Positions 32,608-42,343 of a stretch of 55,286 nucleotides of DNA are shown piece after piece. The notes beneath the pieces are model-generated. The model saw only the letters and a list, made by a program, of their open reading frames with translations. It had not been told where the DNA came from and made no database searches. The DNA is from CAITNM01 sp964446295 (GTDB lineage Bacteria > Pseudomonadota > Alphaproteobacteria > Paracaedibacterales > CAITNM01). The stretch spans positions 1 to 55,286 of the forward strand of contig CAYUNR010000001.1 of assembly GCA_964446295.1 (NCBI GenBank), read 5' to 3'. Position 1 is the first letter of the stretch; each line of letters begins with the position of its first letter. The translations under genes were made by a program, and so were the position numbers.

Positions 32608-33132
32608 CTATTTTTTCAGGTAGCGAACCGCAGCTGCCACCAACACTGATTTCACAATTCCTGGCAAAATAAATGGCACGAGTCCGAATGAAATTGCTTT
32701 ATCAGGGCTTACATACGCACAAAGCCAAAGCACGCCACACACGTACAACGTTGTTTGACCTGCAAAAGCAATTAACAACATTTCTTTGGTATTTGCATTG
32801 GAAAAACGCTCTCTAAGTGTGCACATTACCCAAACTGCTACCAAAAAACCAAAATAGAAGCCACCTGCTGGCCCCATTAATTTTGCAAAACCACCACTGA
32901 AGTTAGCAAAAACGGGAGCGCCTAGTGCTCCTAACATCAAGTAACTTGTTACACTTCTGAGTGCATCTGCTTTTGAAAAGGTAAGGCCAATCACAAGCAT
33001 AGCAACTGTTTGCAATGTAATAGCTACGGGCTGAATCGGTATGCTTACCTGGCCACAGAAAAATAATAAACCAAAGCCAATAACCGTTAATAAAACACGA
33101 GAATTTCTAATGTATTGAAAAGCTAATTGCAT
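32608..33132 (-). CDS. bioY: Biotin transporter BioY
   Basis: Substrate-binding membrane subunit of the biotin ECF-type importer. About six hydrophobic segments are seen in 174 residues; the family marks are PIQPVAITLQTVAML in the first loop, YLMLGALGAPVFANFSGG in the middle, and the GPAGGFYFGF segment. The bioM and bioN partners are not adjacent, so it may use a shared ECF module or work alone. Import of biotin suggests that biotin synthesis may be incomplete in this organism; no bio genes are in the window. Confidence 0.95.
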   Translation of the reverse strand: MQLAFQYIRNSRVLLTVIGFGLLFFCGQVSIPIQPVAITLQTVAMLVIGLTFSKADALRSVTSYLMLGALGAPVFANFSGGFAKLMGPAGGFYFGFLVAVWVMCTLRERFSNANTKEMLLIAFAGQTTLYVCGVLWLCAYVSPDKAISFGLVPFILPGIVKSVLVAAAVRYLKK

Positions 33133-33233
33133 AAAGTACCACCTTTTGAATAAAAACTACCTTATGTCTTAGCCCTTTTTCGCAAAGTGTGCTAGTAGTT
33201 AAGATTGGTTTGTTCTGTTTTTTAGCGAAGATA

Positions 33234-34853
33234 ATGATATATTTACAAAATTTGACCCGCCGCTTTGGCGGGCGTGTTGTTTTAAACAGCCTTAGTCATA
33301 GGTTCCCAGAACAAGGGTGCGTAGGACTTGTGGGCGTTAATGGTTCTGGAAAATCAACATTGCTTAATATTTTATGCGGACTTGATGAACCAGATGATGG
33401 ATCAGTCATTAAACCACGCGATGTCGTCATTGGCTATTTACCACAAGAACCAAACCCCAACCCAATGCCTACTCTTTTAGAGGAAGCCCTTGGCGGTGCC
33501 GAATACATTTTAGGTTTACAGAAAAGGCTTACTGAAGTGCTTACCTTAATGGAAAATTCCTGCACTGATGAAGTCGCTAAAGAATATGACCACATTATGC
33601 ACGAACTCACCTATTTAGATGGCTTTTCAATTGAATCAGAAGCAAAAGAATTGCTATGTGGACTAGGCTTTAAAACAGATGATTTTGGTAAGGACCCAAA
33701 AACCCTATCGGGTGGCTGGCGCATGCGCTTGGAATTGGTGCGTTTGTTTTTGAAAAAACCAAATTTCCTAGTGCTAGACGAGCCCACAAACCACTTAGAC
33801 CTTCCTAGCATGGAATGGGTTGAACGCTTTTTGAAAAACTTCCGGGGCTGTTTGGTGTTTGTATCCCATGATCGGTCATTGATTAACCGCTTGGCTACCA
33901 ACATTTTGCACCTTCACCATGGCGAAATGAATGCCTACGTTGGCAACTACGATAAATTTTTAGAGGCCTACGAATTAGAACAAGAACAAATTCAAGCACA
34001 AAAACAAAATTTGGGCGCAAAAGCACAGCAAGTGCAACAGTTCGTTGATCGATTCCGCGCCTCAGCAAGCAAGGCACGCCAAGTACAAAGCCGCGTAAAA
34101 ATGCTACAAAAACTTTACGATGCCGATACAAACCTAAAGGTGGATGAGAAAAACCCACCCATGAGTGTTAAGCTTGAATGCGCTAAAAAAAGCGGACGCG
34201 TAGTACTACAAGCCAAGGACCTTTCCATTGGTTATGAAACGCCGCTTGTAAAAAAGCTTAGCTTCATGCTTGAACGTGGGCAAAAGCTAGCAATTGTTGG
34301 CGCCAACGGTATTGGTAAATCCACACTAATAAAAACCCTATTAGAAATTGTACCTAAGCTTGAAGGCGAAGTGGAACTTGGTCACGAAGTTGATGTCGCG
34401 TATTTCGCCCAGGATCAGCTGGACTACCTAGCACCAAAGGCAACCATGCTGGAAAACGTCATGCAGCTGAATCAGCACTTAAGCATAGGCCAAGCCCGGT
34501 CAATGCTGGGAGCATTTTTGTTTAAGGGAGACGATGTTTTCAAGCCCCTAAATGTACTTTCCGGCGGTGAAAAAAATCGCGTCGGTTTATGTTGCCTATT
34601 AGCTAAAAAAGCAAATACGTTGATTTTAGACGAGCCTACAAACCACCTTGATATGCAAAGCATTGATATTTTGGCGGAATCCCTTAGCGTGTTTGAAGGA
34701 ACGGTTTTATTCGTAAGCCACAACCGCAGTTTCATTGACGATGTCGCAACCCATATTTTGGGCCTAAATGCACGCGGACAAACTCTGCTTGTGGAAGGCG
34801 ACCTTGAACGGTTCGAAGCCAAAGCTGCCCAGGTTGAATTCTGTTGGAATTAG
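33234..34853 (+). CDS. ABC-F type ATPase (Uup/YbiT group)
   Basis: Soluble protein with two fused ABC domains and no membrane segment, the ABC-F layout. Domain 1: Walker A GVNGSGKST, signature LSGGWRMR, Walker B LVLDEPTNHLDL. A charged linker (residues about 235-310) is typical of ribosome-binding ABC-F proteins. Domain 2: GANGIGKST, LSGGEKNR, LILDEPTNHLDM. Such proteins act on the ribosomal E site or tRNA exit. I use ATG 33234 because the conserved N-terminus (MIYLQNLTRRFGG) begins there; the open frame extends 15 codons up. Its stop overlaps the convergent ankyrin pseudogene. Confidence 0.92.
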   Translation: MIYLQNLTRRFGGRVVLNSLSHRFPEQGCVGLVGVNGSGKSTLLNILCGLDEPDDGSVIKPRDVVIGYLPQEPNPNPMPTLLEEALGGAEYILGLQKRLTEVLTLMENSCTDEVAKEYDHIMHELTYLDGFSIESEAKELLCGLGFKTDDFGKDPKTLSGGWRMRLELVRLFLKKPNFLVLDEPTNHLDLPSMEWVERFLKNFRGCLVFVSHDRSLINRLATNILHLHHGEMNAYVGNYDKFLEAYELEQEQIQAQKQNLGAKAQQVQQFVDRFRASASKARQVQSRVKMLQKLYDADTNLKVDEKNPPMSVKLECAKKSGRVVLQAKDLSIGYETPLVKKLSFMLERGQKLAIVGANGIGKSTLIKTLLEIVPKLEGEVELGHEVDVAYFAQDQLDYLAPKATMLENVMQLNQHLSIGQARSMLGAFLFKGDDVFKPLNVLSGGEKNRVGLCCLLAKKANTLILDEPTNHLDMQSIDILAESLSVFEGTVLFVSHNRSFIDDVATHILGLNARGQTLLVEGDLERFEAKAAQVEFCWN

Positions 34854-35401
34854 GGACTTGGCTCTGCTGTCAGTAAGCCATATACCTTTTTCGCAAGACT
34901 TTCCCCCGGAGTATTATCACCCATTATTGACGCAACTCGGATACAGTCCAGAGGTGTTTCTCCGCGTTTATTACGCAAACTCAATAATTTTTTAATGTTT
35001 GGAAATTTTTTTCTAGTGATTTTTATTATTTCGTTCACCGTATAATCATCTACATATTGTAAGTAGGGACCATGACTACCAGCTTGTGGAGTAAGAATAA
35101 TACATATCCAGTGTAATAGGGTGTTTTGGTCCTCTCCAATTGCGTTAGAACCATGAGTTTCTATAAGCTGTCCAAGCAGTGACTAAAATTTCGGAAGGTG
35201 ACCTTCGCTAATTGTTCTATAACTTAATTCTTGAAACTGACGAAGAGCTTCATCGTGAATACTAAGTGGTGCAGCCGATACCGACCTGTCACTAGCGTCA
35301 AGCCATTCTTGAAGTTCTTTACTTATTGTCATGCCAACAACATTACTCGAAAATAGAACTACCAAAAATGTTGCGATAAAAAAATGCATAATCCCACCCA
35401 C
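34850..35401 (-). pseudogene. Secreted ankyrin-repeat protein broken by an amber codon
   Basis: The first part (35401 down to 35183, 72 codons) starts with a signal peptide (MHFFIATFLVVLFSSNVVG) and ends in TAG. In the same frame after this TAG come 110 more codons to a TAA. These carry ankyrin-like segments: LGQLIETHGSNAIGEDQNTLLHW and, later, LLSLRNKRGETPLD, including the TLLHW and GETPLD turn motifs. So one frame of about 183 codons is interrupted once. It could be a decayed effector, a sequencing error, or a read-through gene. Confidence 0.75.
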
Positions 35402-35563
35402 TAAACTGTACCAATTGCTATTTTAGAGTAAGGAAAATTAAGAAAGCACTAACGCCACATTTTTTGAATGTCGCCACTTGCAACATTGCAATGAAAATAC
35501 ACTCTAAATTAACTCATTGTAAAACATACTAAGCTAGTAGATGCAAAACCCTTGGGAAATATC

Positions 35564-35803
35564 ATGAAAAACACATTAAAAGTATCGCGCATCATTCTAG
35601 TCTTGGCAGGAACAATGCAAGTTTCTGCAGGTGAGCAACTAAATGATTCAGAAATTTATGAAAACCCAGACCGTATGAAGTACCGTCCACTTACCATACA
35701 AGATAGTATTAATGACAAACTTCCAGAAAATACAACATATGCTCAGCGAATTTTAGCGCTATTAGCAAATCCGCTTCTTGCCATAGAAAATGCCGGCGAT
35801 TAA
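35564..35803 (+). CDS. Small secreted protein (79 aa)
   Basis: ATG 35564 starts a signal peptide (MKNTLKVSRIILVLAGTMQVSAG). A TTG four codons upstream is possible but weaker. The mature peptide of 55 residues is acidic at first (NDSEIYENPDRMKY) and helical at the end (YAQRILALLANPLL). No family was recognised. It lies between the ankyrin pseudogene and the acyltransferase gene. Confidence 0.5.
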   Translation: MKNTLKVSRIILVLAGTMQVSAGEQLNDSEIYENPDRMKYRPLTIQDSINDKLPENTTYAQRILALLANPLLAIENAGD

Positions 35804-35951
35804 CTAAATACTCTGCTTTTACTCATTGCTTTTTGGGCACTTAGGGACGCCCTTCTCGCCTTAAACAGAAAAACAGTGACATGAACCCCTATGTAAAATC
35901 CCCACAATTATGTTAAGTTCACCAAATGACCCTGCCCTATAAACCGATTTT

Positions 35952-36614
35952 ATGAAAACAATTCTTGGCAAAATTTTGCGTAATCCAATCACCCAAAACG
36001 TGCTTGCATTCATTGCTTTTGCCTACATTAAGTTTGTGTTCATGACTAGCCGCTGGGAATTTAAAAACCGGGAAATTTTTGAATCATACATCAACCAAAA
36101 CAAGCCTTTTATCGTGTCATTTTGGCATGGGCATTTGTTAATGTTGGCGTGCGCTTTGCAGTGGAAAGTTTCAGTGCACATGCTTATTTCAAATCACCGC
36201 GATGGAAAAATTATTTCCAAAACCATCAACCACTTTGGCATTCAAACTATTGCGGGCTCTACTAATAAAAAGGGTTTTGAAGCGGCACGTCAAATTCTGC
36301 AGGTGCTAAAACAAGGTCATGTTATAGGAATCACGCCAGATGGGCCGCGGGGCCCAACTGAAAAAATATCAAATGGCGTTTTGGAACTAGCGCGTTTGGC
36401 ACAGGTTGATGTTATTCCCCTAGCCTACAGCTGCAAACCAATAAAACGTTTACGCACATGGGACAAATTTCGTTTCGCAAAACCCTTTTGCAAAGGTGTG
36501 TTTGTGGTAGGTGCGCCCGTTGCTCCAATAAATGATCTTGAGCAGCTTCGCACAACTCTTCAACAAGCTATGGATAAAACCGCAACAGCAGCCGATGCAT
36601 TTTTTGCAAATTAG
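35952..36614 (+). CDS. DUF374 lysophospholipid acyltransferase-like protein
   Basis: A 220-residue member of the acyltransferase superfamily (DUF374). Seen are FWHGHLLML, the catalytic-type motif SNHRDGKIIS (His and Asp close together, as in DUF374), and GITPDGPRGPTEKI, which serves as the phosphate-binding block. One hydrophobic N-terminal helix probably anchors it to the inner membrane. The family is believed to act in lipid A or phospholipid acylation. In many alphaproteobacteria it sits beside waaA/kdtA, which is not the case here. Confidence 0.88.
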   Translation: MKTILGKILRNPITQNVLAFIAFAYIKFVFMTSRWEFKNREIFESYINQNKPFIVSFWHGHLLMLACALQWKVSVHMLISNHRDGKIISKTINHFGIQTIAGSTNKKGFEAARQILQVLKQGHVIGITPDGPRGPTEKISNGVLELARLAQVDVIPLAYSCKPIKRLRTWDKFRFAKPFCKGVFVVGAPVAPINDLEQLRTTLQQAMDKTATAADAFFAN

Positions 36615-36683
36615 CCTTGTAACACTTCTCTATTTCCCAGGAATCGCCAACTTTTCTCTATTTAGCAAGAATAATCCCTATCC

Positions 36684-36720
36684 ACCCCCACCCTTCATTT
36701 TGGGAGGGGCCCAGAATACA
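36684..36720. repeat. GC-rich hairpin repeat, copy C2
   Basis: CCCC-ACCC and GGG-AGGGG pair around TTCATTTT. The right flank AATACACCA resembles that of copy C1 at 29665. It lies in the 258-bp spacer after the acyltransferase; the rest of that spacer is AT-rich with nothing recognised. Confidence 0.45.
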
Positions 36721-36872
36721 CCAAAAACCATTAATATTCTGTTAAACGATATTTTTTGTAATATAATACCCCTTAATATGCTCAGCAATTAAACTTGAAA
36801 CCTTTGCGGTTAAGTATTTGTTAACTGTACCTATTCCATACATTAAGTAGCAATTCCTACAAAAGCGCAGTC

Positions 36873-38972
36873 ATGTTAATTTTGTGGTTTTTCGCATTTA
36901 ATGCTCTTTATGCATCTCTACCTGATCCACTACTAGACTACCAAAAACATCTCAGTAGAATGTCACATTCTTCCGAAGCACCTTACCGCCCTAGCCTTTT
37001 GGCTACTGCGCGAAATAAAGAAAATGGAATCAGCTCGCAAGATTATAGCTTCTTAAAAGGCACTTCTGCATTTGCAGCATCTTGCGCCGAGTTAGCTCAT
37101 AAAACAGGTATATTAGGCACTGACGTAACAGTGTTGTTATTGGAAAATTCTGGCATTAACCATGTACACATCAAAGAAATTGTTGAGGCAGGTTCCCCTG
37201 AAAAACCAACAGAAGAATCATATTGTCTTGATCATGGCTCCGCCATGGCAAGCTTAATTCATGCCATAGCACCTCATGCAAGTATTCGAGTACGCCCGAC
37301 TAGCGAAGTAGGTTCAGCGTTAACCTCTATAAAGATTATTAATGCTTCATTTAGCAGTGGAATCGTAGAGGGGTTTCAACAAACATTCCCAAATATAGCA
37401 GCTGCAAATAATGTTCTTATTATGCAATCAGCAGGTAACTATCAGCAAAACCTCTCAACTGATAATTACACACAAAATGCCGATACATTACTACCCTTTA
37501 CTATTTTTGCAGGCAGTTTAAAACAGGACTACAAAGAAGCCTCATATTCAGGATTTCCAGGTAATAACATAAAATTCCAACAAAGCTTTTTGTGGGTTGT
37601 TAGCGACTATGTACTAACTGCCACTGGCACAGTTGAATATTCCCCAACATCTGGCACTTCAAATGCTACAGCAATCTTATCAGGAGCTGCTGCGCTAATA
37701 GCGTCAATGCATCCCTCTTTCAGTGCAAAAGATGTAAGAGAAATTTTACTAGAATCAGCCGATCGCGATATTTTTCAAGAGTATGGATCAGGCTATAGAG
37801 TGCTGCATATCCCAGATAATTCTGTTGCGTATTTTCGTCAACAATATCAAGTAAATAAAGGAGAAGATTCGCTTTCCGCTATACAACATGAACATGTACC
37901 TATAATGGCTTACAATCCCCAACTTTGGGGCAAAGGCATCTTAAATATTAAGAATGCTTTATTGTATGCTCACTTTAAAATACTACACCCAGAAATGTCA
38001 AAAAATGAGCTGCGCGAAAACCTACTAAGGATTATAAATATCAATCAACAAATACAAGCTAAAAAAATTCAAAAAGTTTTTAAAAATCGAAAGAAATTAT
38101 CTGCAGAAACAATACTATCTCGTCCCACTCTTACTGTTAATTTAGCACTTCTGGATAGAGAATTTCCAGACACAGAAACCTTGACTTATGTGGGCAATCT
38201 AAAAAGAAAATTCAAGCAAGAATCTATTCCAGAATTAACCAACGCTCAAAGATTAAAAAAACTAGGAATACAACTACCTGAATATAAATTAAGGTCACTA
38301 AGAGTTAGAAAAAATTCCACATCTTCTATCATTCCTCTTAATGAATGGAAACCTTGTAAAGCACCCCAAAATGCCCAGGGCAGATTAACTACATTTATTC
38401 AGGCTAACAAATATACACTAGATAGTGCATTTCATGATTTATGCTTTAATGAATTTTATATTTGGCATACCCCATATCATTTCGCTGAAAGTATTATTGA
38501 TACATTTGGAGAGCTATTATACACCCCATTTGATGTGAACCGAGTTATCCGTTTATACAGAGATTGGACAGAATCTCATGAACAGTATGTCACAAAACAT
38601 AGCCACGAACCTGTTACAATTATTGGACTCATTCACGATAGTATTAGGAATAAAGACAGCGTCAACAAACCAGCTGTCACTCAAATAGCAATGCACTTGT
38701 TTAAAAAAATCCAAGAACACGAAAAAATGAATGATTTTGTTTGCGCCCAAACATTAGCCTTATTGAAAGATACTATGCAACCTAATGACACATCCGTTTT
38801 GCTTTTTGTTGTCCAAAACAAGTTATTGCGACAAAATTTCAAAGCATATGAGATGAATTACGATGAAGAAACAGACATGCATAACTTAGAAACAAAAGAA
38901 TTATTGGGTAAAGATTTGTTTAGCATAGATACATTAGAACGCTTTCTAAATGCACAATATTACGCCTGGTAA
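36873..38972 (+). CDS. Divergent secreted subtilisin-like protease (S8)
   Basis: Signal peptide residues 1-14 (cleavage after YAS). The S8 fold shows its His block DHGSAMASLIHAIAP (His121), oxyanion Asn in QSAGN (Asn189) and Ser block SGTSNATAILSGAAALIASM (Ser263). The Asp block is unusual: VTVLLLENSGINH has no Asp, and Glu91 occupies its place. The last 370 residues (330-699) match no family I know; they are mostly helical with a basic patch at 395-410 (QAKKIQKVFKNRKK). The protein may be an active enzyme with a Glu-His-Ser site or an inactive binder. It stands alone. Confidence 0.8.
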   Translation: MLILWFFAFNALYASLPDPLLDYQKHLSRMSHSSEAPYRPSLLATARNKENGISSQDYSFLKGTSAFAASCAELAHKTGILGTDVTVLLLENSGINHVHIKEIVEAGSPEKPTEESYCLDHGSAMASLIHAIAPHASIRVRPTSEVGSALTSIKIINASFSSGIVEGFQQTFPNIAAANNVLIMQSAGNYQQNLSTDNYTQNADTLLPFTIFAGSLKQDYKEASYSGFPGNNIKFQQSFLWVVSDYVLTATGTVEYSPTSGTSNATAILSGAAALIASMHPSFSAKDVREILLESADRDIFQEYGSGYRVLHIPDNSVAYFRQQYQVNKGEDSLSAIQHEHVPIMAYNPQLWGKGILNIKNALLYAHFKILHPEMSKNELRENLLRIININQQIQAKKIQKVFKNRKKLSAETILSRPTLTVNLALLDREFPDTETLTYVGNLKRKFKQESIPELTNAQRLKKLGIQLPEYKLRSLRVRKNSTSSIIPLNEWKPCKAPQNAQGRLTTFIQANKYTLDSAFHDLCFNEFYIWHTPYHFAESIIDTFGELLYTPFDVNRVIRLYRDWTESHEQYVTKHSHEPVTIIGLIHDSIRNKDSVNKPAVTQIAMHLFKKIQEHEKMNDFVCAQTLALLKDTMQPNDTSVLLFVVQNKLLRQNFKAYEMNYDEETDMHNLETKELLGKDLFSIDTLERFLNAQYYAW

Positions 38973-39072
38973 AAAATGTTACAGACCATGTTTGCCGTAA
39001 GGTAAAATTGAACTCTTGCTTTTTTAAAAATTAGGAGTACAAAGAAAACAGATGTCTGATTGAGGTTGGGTA

Positions 39073-40284
39073 ATGTTTTCGAGATCCACATTTAAATTAA
39101 GTCTACTTTTTCTATGCATTTTCTTATCTTTCTTTAATAGCGCAGCGATTTTTTATTCACACTCATTTTCAAAGCCTTTTATTTCTGTCGACCACGAAGT
39201 GTTAAATTTTTTAGAAATCAATACTAAGTTTTCATTTTTTATGCGAATTATCGGCGGATATTTCTTAGGCAAACTTGCTGATAAAATTGGCTTTTTCAAA
39301 ACAATGAAATTAATCGGTTTAGGATTTATCATCGCTAGTTTTTCCTTGTTATTTTTTGACCCTTTGCATATTTTTGAAAGCGAAATTCTGCTGTGCTTAG
39401 TACATGGATTAATGTCTTTTTTGAGGTGGAGCTGTTTTATTCTGCCAGTAATTTATATTTTCCAGCACAATCAAAAAATCAAGCGATTCAGCCATAGCGC
39501 TATTGCTTGGACAGCGGTTATTTTTGCTATGTTTGTCGCTAATTTATGCACGACAATATTTTCAAATACAGATCAGCTTACTTGGTGCATAATATACGGA
39601 TTAGTTGGCTTAATGACCAATACCATCTACAGTTATGTAGAAATTCTGCCGAGACCAAATCTCCAAAAAACCGATGTAGATCCCATTTCAAAACAAGCAT
39701 TTTTACTAGCTTTTCTTCTGTCTGGTTTATGCGCTGTTTGCATTTCGTACCAATACTCTTTTATTGAGTATTACCTTAAAAACGTGATGATTATTAATAC
39801 CGCAGGACAACAATTAATTTATTCTCCATTTTGGATAACGCTTGTGCTTACACTAATACCAGCAGCACACATCACTAAAAAATTAGAAACCACAAAAATC
39901 CTTCAAAAGTCATTGCTAGGAATATTATTTTCGGTTAGTTTGTTTTATCTTATTCCTTTATTTGATCACACAATTTTAGTGATACATGAGATAATATATG
40001 CAATCTCATTCGGCTTATTTTTACCTCCGGCTCTCAGGTTTATCTACCGGCTTTTACATGGATATAATTTCTACTTCCCCATGAGTTTTACTTTTAGTTT
40101 AGGATTTTCCAGCTTTATTCTAATATCAAATCATTTGGCAAAATTAAACTTATTTCCCGCACCGTTAGTAGGTGCATCTTTAATTACTTTATTAATGTTG
40201 GCTTGCCTTTTGATAAACCACACTTATGGATTGTCTCAGAAAAATACTGAACTAAAAAAGCGCAATACCCATACATGCAAGTAA
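39073..40284 (+). CDS. MFS transporter (12 TM)
   Basis: Major facilitator with about 12 hydrophobic segments in 403 residues. The loop 2-3 motif reads GGYFLGKLADKIGFFKTMK, a good match to MFS motif A (G-x-L-A-D-x-x-G). Charged residues are rare in the helices. GAGG lies six bases before ATG 39073. The substrate is unknown. The layout resembles the ProP/sugar:proton group that endosymbionts often keep in several copies. A close paralogue follows 74 bp later. Confidence 0.88.
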   Translation: MFSRSTFKLSLLFLCIFLSFFNSAAIFYSHSFSKPFISVDHEVLNFLEINTKFSFFMRIIGGYFLGKLADKIGFFKTMKLIGLGFIIASFSLLFFDPLHIFESEILLCLVHGLMSFLRWSCFILPVIYIFQHNQKIKRFSHSAIAWTAVIFAMFVANLCTTIFSNTDQLTWCIIYGLVGLMTNTIYSYVEILPRPNLQKTDVDPISKQAFLLAFLLSGLCAVCISYQYSFIEYYLKNVMIINTAGQQLIYSPFWITLVLTLIPAAHITKKLETTKILQKSLLGILFSVSLFYLIPLFDHTILVIHEIIYAISFGLFLPPALRFIYRLLHGYNFYFPMSFTFSLGFSSFILISNHLAKLNLFPAPLVGASLITLLMLACLLINHTYGLSQKNTELKKRNTHTCK

Positions 40285-40358
40285 TTTTATTAAAATTTTC
40301 AGAGGTTGTATTTTTTTAAGTTTGAGCCTATACATTTCATCAATGTTGTTTATTTCCA

Positions 40359-41559
40359 GTGATGGTCATGGTTTCCAAGGACACAACAAAACTAACATTT
40401 ATTTTTCTCTGCATTGCATTGCATTCTTTTAGTGGAGCTGGAATTTTTCATTCCCATCCTCTGTCTGAAAAATTAATAACTTTCAATGAAAGTGATATAG
40501 ACTTTCTGACCTTAAGAAATAAACTGTCTTTTTTAATGCGCATTGCAGGTGGGTATGCTTTAGGACACCTAGCAGATAAATTTGGTTTTTTTAAGGCCAT
40601 GAAAATTATTTGCCTAATAACTGTTACCACAAGCTTTTTTCTGTTTTTTTTCGAGTCATCAAGTATTTTTGAAAATGCAGTTCTTATATGCTTAGTGCAC
40701 GGATTTCTTACATTCATGAGATGGAGCTCTTTGATTTTACCTCTCATCTACATCTTACGGCACTGCGAAAAGTCAAAATGCTGCAATTATAGCGCACTTA
40801 CATTGAGTGCATTTATTTTTGCGATGCTAGCAAACGATATGTTTTCTATCGTTTACAAAAATACGGATCACTTTAACGTGTTTTTAATATATGTCACAAG
40901 TGGTCTGCTAGGCTTTATAATCTACAGCTATCTAGACACAGTTCCTAAAATTAAACTAAAAAAGACTCAAGAAAAACCAATTTCTAAAGAAAAGATATCT
41001 CTCGCTTTCTTACTTTCAGGGATTTGTGGTGTTTGCTTTTCATACCAATTCTATTTTGTTGAAAATTACTTTAATACGGTAATGATTGTTGAAACTGCAG
41101 GTAGAAATATTGTCTATTCCCCCTTTTGGATAACGCTTTTTCTTACACTATTTCCAATAGCAAAAAGAACTAAAGATTTCGATTTTGTGAAAGTTCTTGG
41201 AATATCATTATGTGGAATACTCACTTCTGTGGGGGTATTTTATATTATTCCCGTATACAGCAAACCTATTCTCTTTATTCATCAGGTAATATATGCAGTT
41301 TCGTTTGGGGTATTTTCTGACACCAGCGATTAGGTTTATCTATCAGCTTTTACAAGGCGCTGATTCTTATTTCCGAATGAATTTTATTTTTGGGGCTGGG
41401 ATTTCAATTTTTATTATGATTTCTAGTCTGCTAACAAAATCAAAGCTACTTCCTACGCCTTTTTTAGGGTTGCTGTTAATTACTACGCTGATGGCGTCAT
41501 GCCTTGGGATAATTTCATATTTTAAATTTTCGAAAGAAAATGATGAATATAAAATTTAA
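40359..41559 (+). pseudogene. Frameshifted MFS transporter paralogue
   Basis: This is the tandem paralogue of the transporter at 39073, with the same MFS motif (GGYALGHLADKFGFFKAMK) and similar loops. The frame breaks near 41313-41316 (TTTT): removing one T restores VFLTPAIRFIYQLLQG, aligned with LFLPPALRFIYRLLHG of the paralogue. The remaining C-terminal segments run in the next frame to 41559. With a single base inserted, it may be a recent loss or a sequencing error. Intact length would be about 400 residues. Confidence 0.8.
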
Positions 41560-41595
41560 TCGATGATAGAAGAGGACTAAAACTCTCTTCTGCTG

Positions 41596-41634
41596 CGTCA
41601 CCCTGAGCCCTTGAAAAGGGCGTAGGGATCTAGT
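41596..41634. repeat. Short palindromic intergenic repeat, copy B2
   Basis: GCCCTTGAAAAGGGC is the hairpin, within CGTCACCCTGA...GGGATCTAGT. It matches B1 at 16859 over most positions. Its right end supplies the stop codon of the rluB-like gene on the other strand. Confidence 0.75.
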
Positions 41635-42343
41635 CCCTTATAACCACTTCATCGCGCCATTCACCAGGGTGCAAATCACCCAAGTCATAAGGGCCATAGC
41701 TAGTACGGATCAAACGATTCACACTTAAGTCAAAATAGTCCATAATTCGGCGAATTTCGCGGTTTTTACCTTCTGTCAGGGTCACTTGAAGCCAGGAATT
41801 TTGACCTCTTTGAGCAAAATCTTTTTCAGGCTCAACAAGCACTTCTCGGTAGGTAACGCCATCAATAGTCATACCTTGTTGAAGTGCATCAATATCTAAA
41901 TTCGTAATGTCACCAAACACGCGTACGCGGTAAACCCGCTTCCATTCCGTTTGAGGCGATTCTGCAAACCGTGAAAATTCACCATTATTGGTAAGCAATA
42001 AAAGCCCTTCGGAATTGAGGTCAAGGCGCCCAACCGAAATAACCCGTTCATCTAGCCCCTGCTCTTTCAGGTATTCAAAAACTGTTTCACGGCCTTGCTC
42101 ATCACGATGGGTAGTAACTAACCCAGCTGGTTTGTAAAATGCCCAAACTTTAACGTCATCTACGGTTTGGATGGGCTTTCCATCAACAGTGATAACTTCA
42201 CTGCCATCAACAAGCGGAGCCGGCTGCTTAGCAACAGTGCCATCAACGCTAACGCGCCCCTGGTCAATATAGCGATCAGCGTCTCGGCGTGAACAAACCC
42301 CACAAAGGGAAATGTATTTATTTAAGCGTATTTTTTCTAACAT
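41630..42343 (-). CDS. rluB: Ribosomal large subunit pseudouridine synthase B-like (RluB/RsuA family)
   Basis: An S4 RNA-binding domain at the N-terminus (RLNKYISLCGVCSRRDADRYI) is followed by the RsuA-type catalytic domain, with the active Asp in VGRLDLNSEGLLLLTN. NREIRRIMDYFDLSVNRLIR is the conserved C-terminal helix of the group. RluB modifies U2605 of 23S rRNA in E. coli; RluE, RluF and RsuA share this fold, so the target is probable but not certain. The start overlaps the upstream gene's end by seven bases. The stop codon lies in repeat B2. Confidence 0.88.
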   Translation of the reverse strand: MLEKIRLNKYISLCGVCSRRDADRYIDQGRVSVDGTVAKQPAPLVDGSEVITVDGKPIQTVDDVKVWAFYKPAGLVTTHRDEQGRETVFEYLKEQGLDERVISVGRLDLNSEGLLLLTNNGEFSRFAESPQTEWKRVYRVRVFGDITNLDIDALQQGMTIDGVTYREVLVEPEKDFAQRGQNSWLQVTLTEGKNREIRRIMDYFDLSVNRLIRTSYGPYDLGDLHPGEWRDEVVIRD

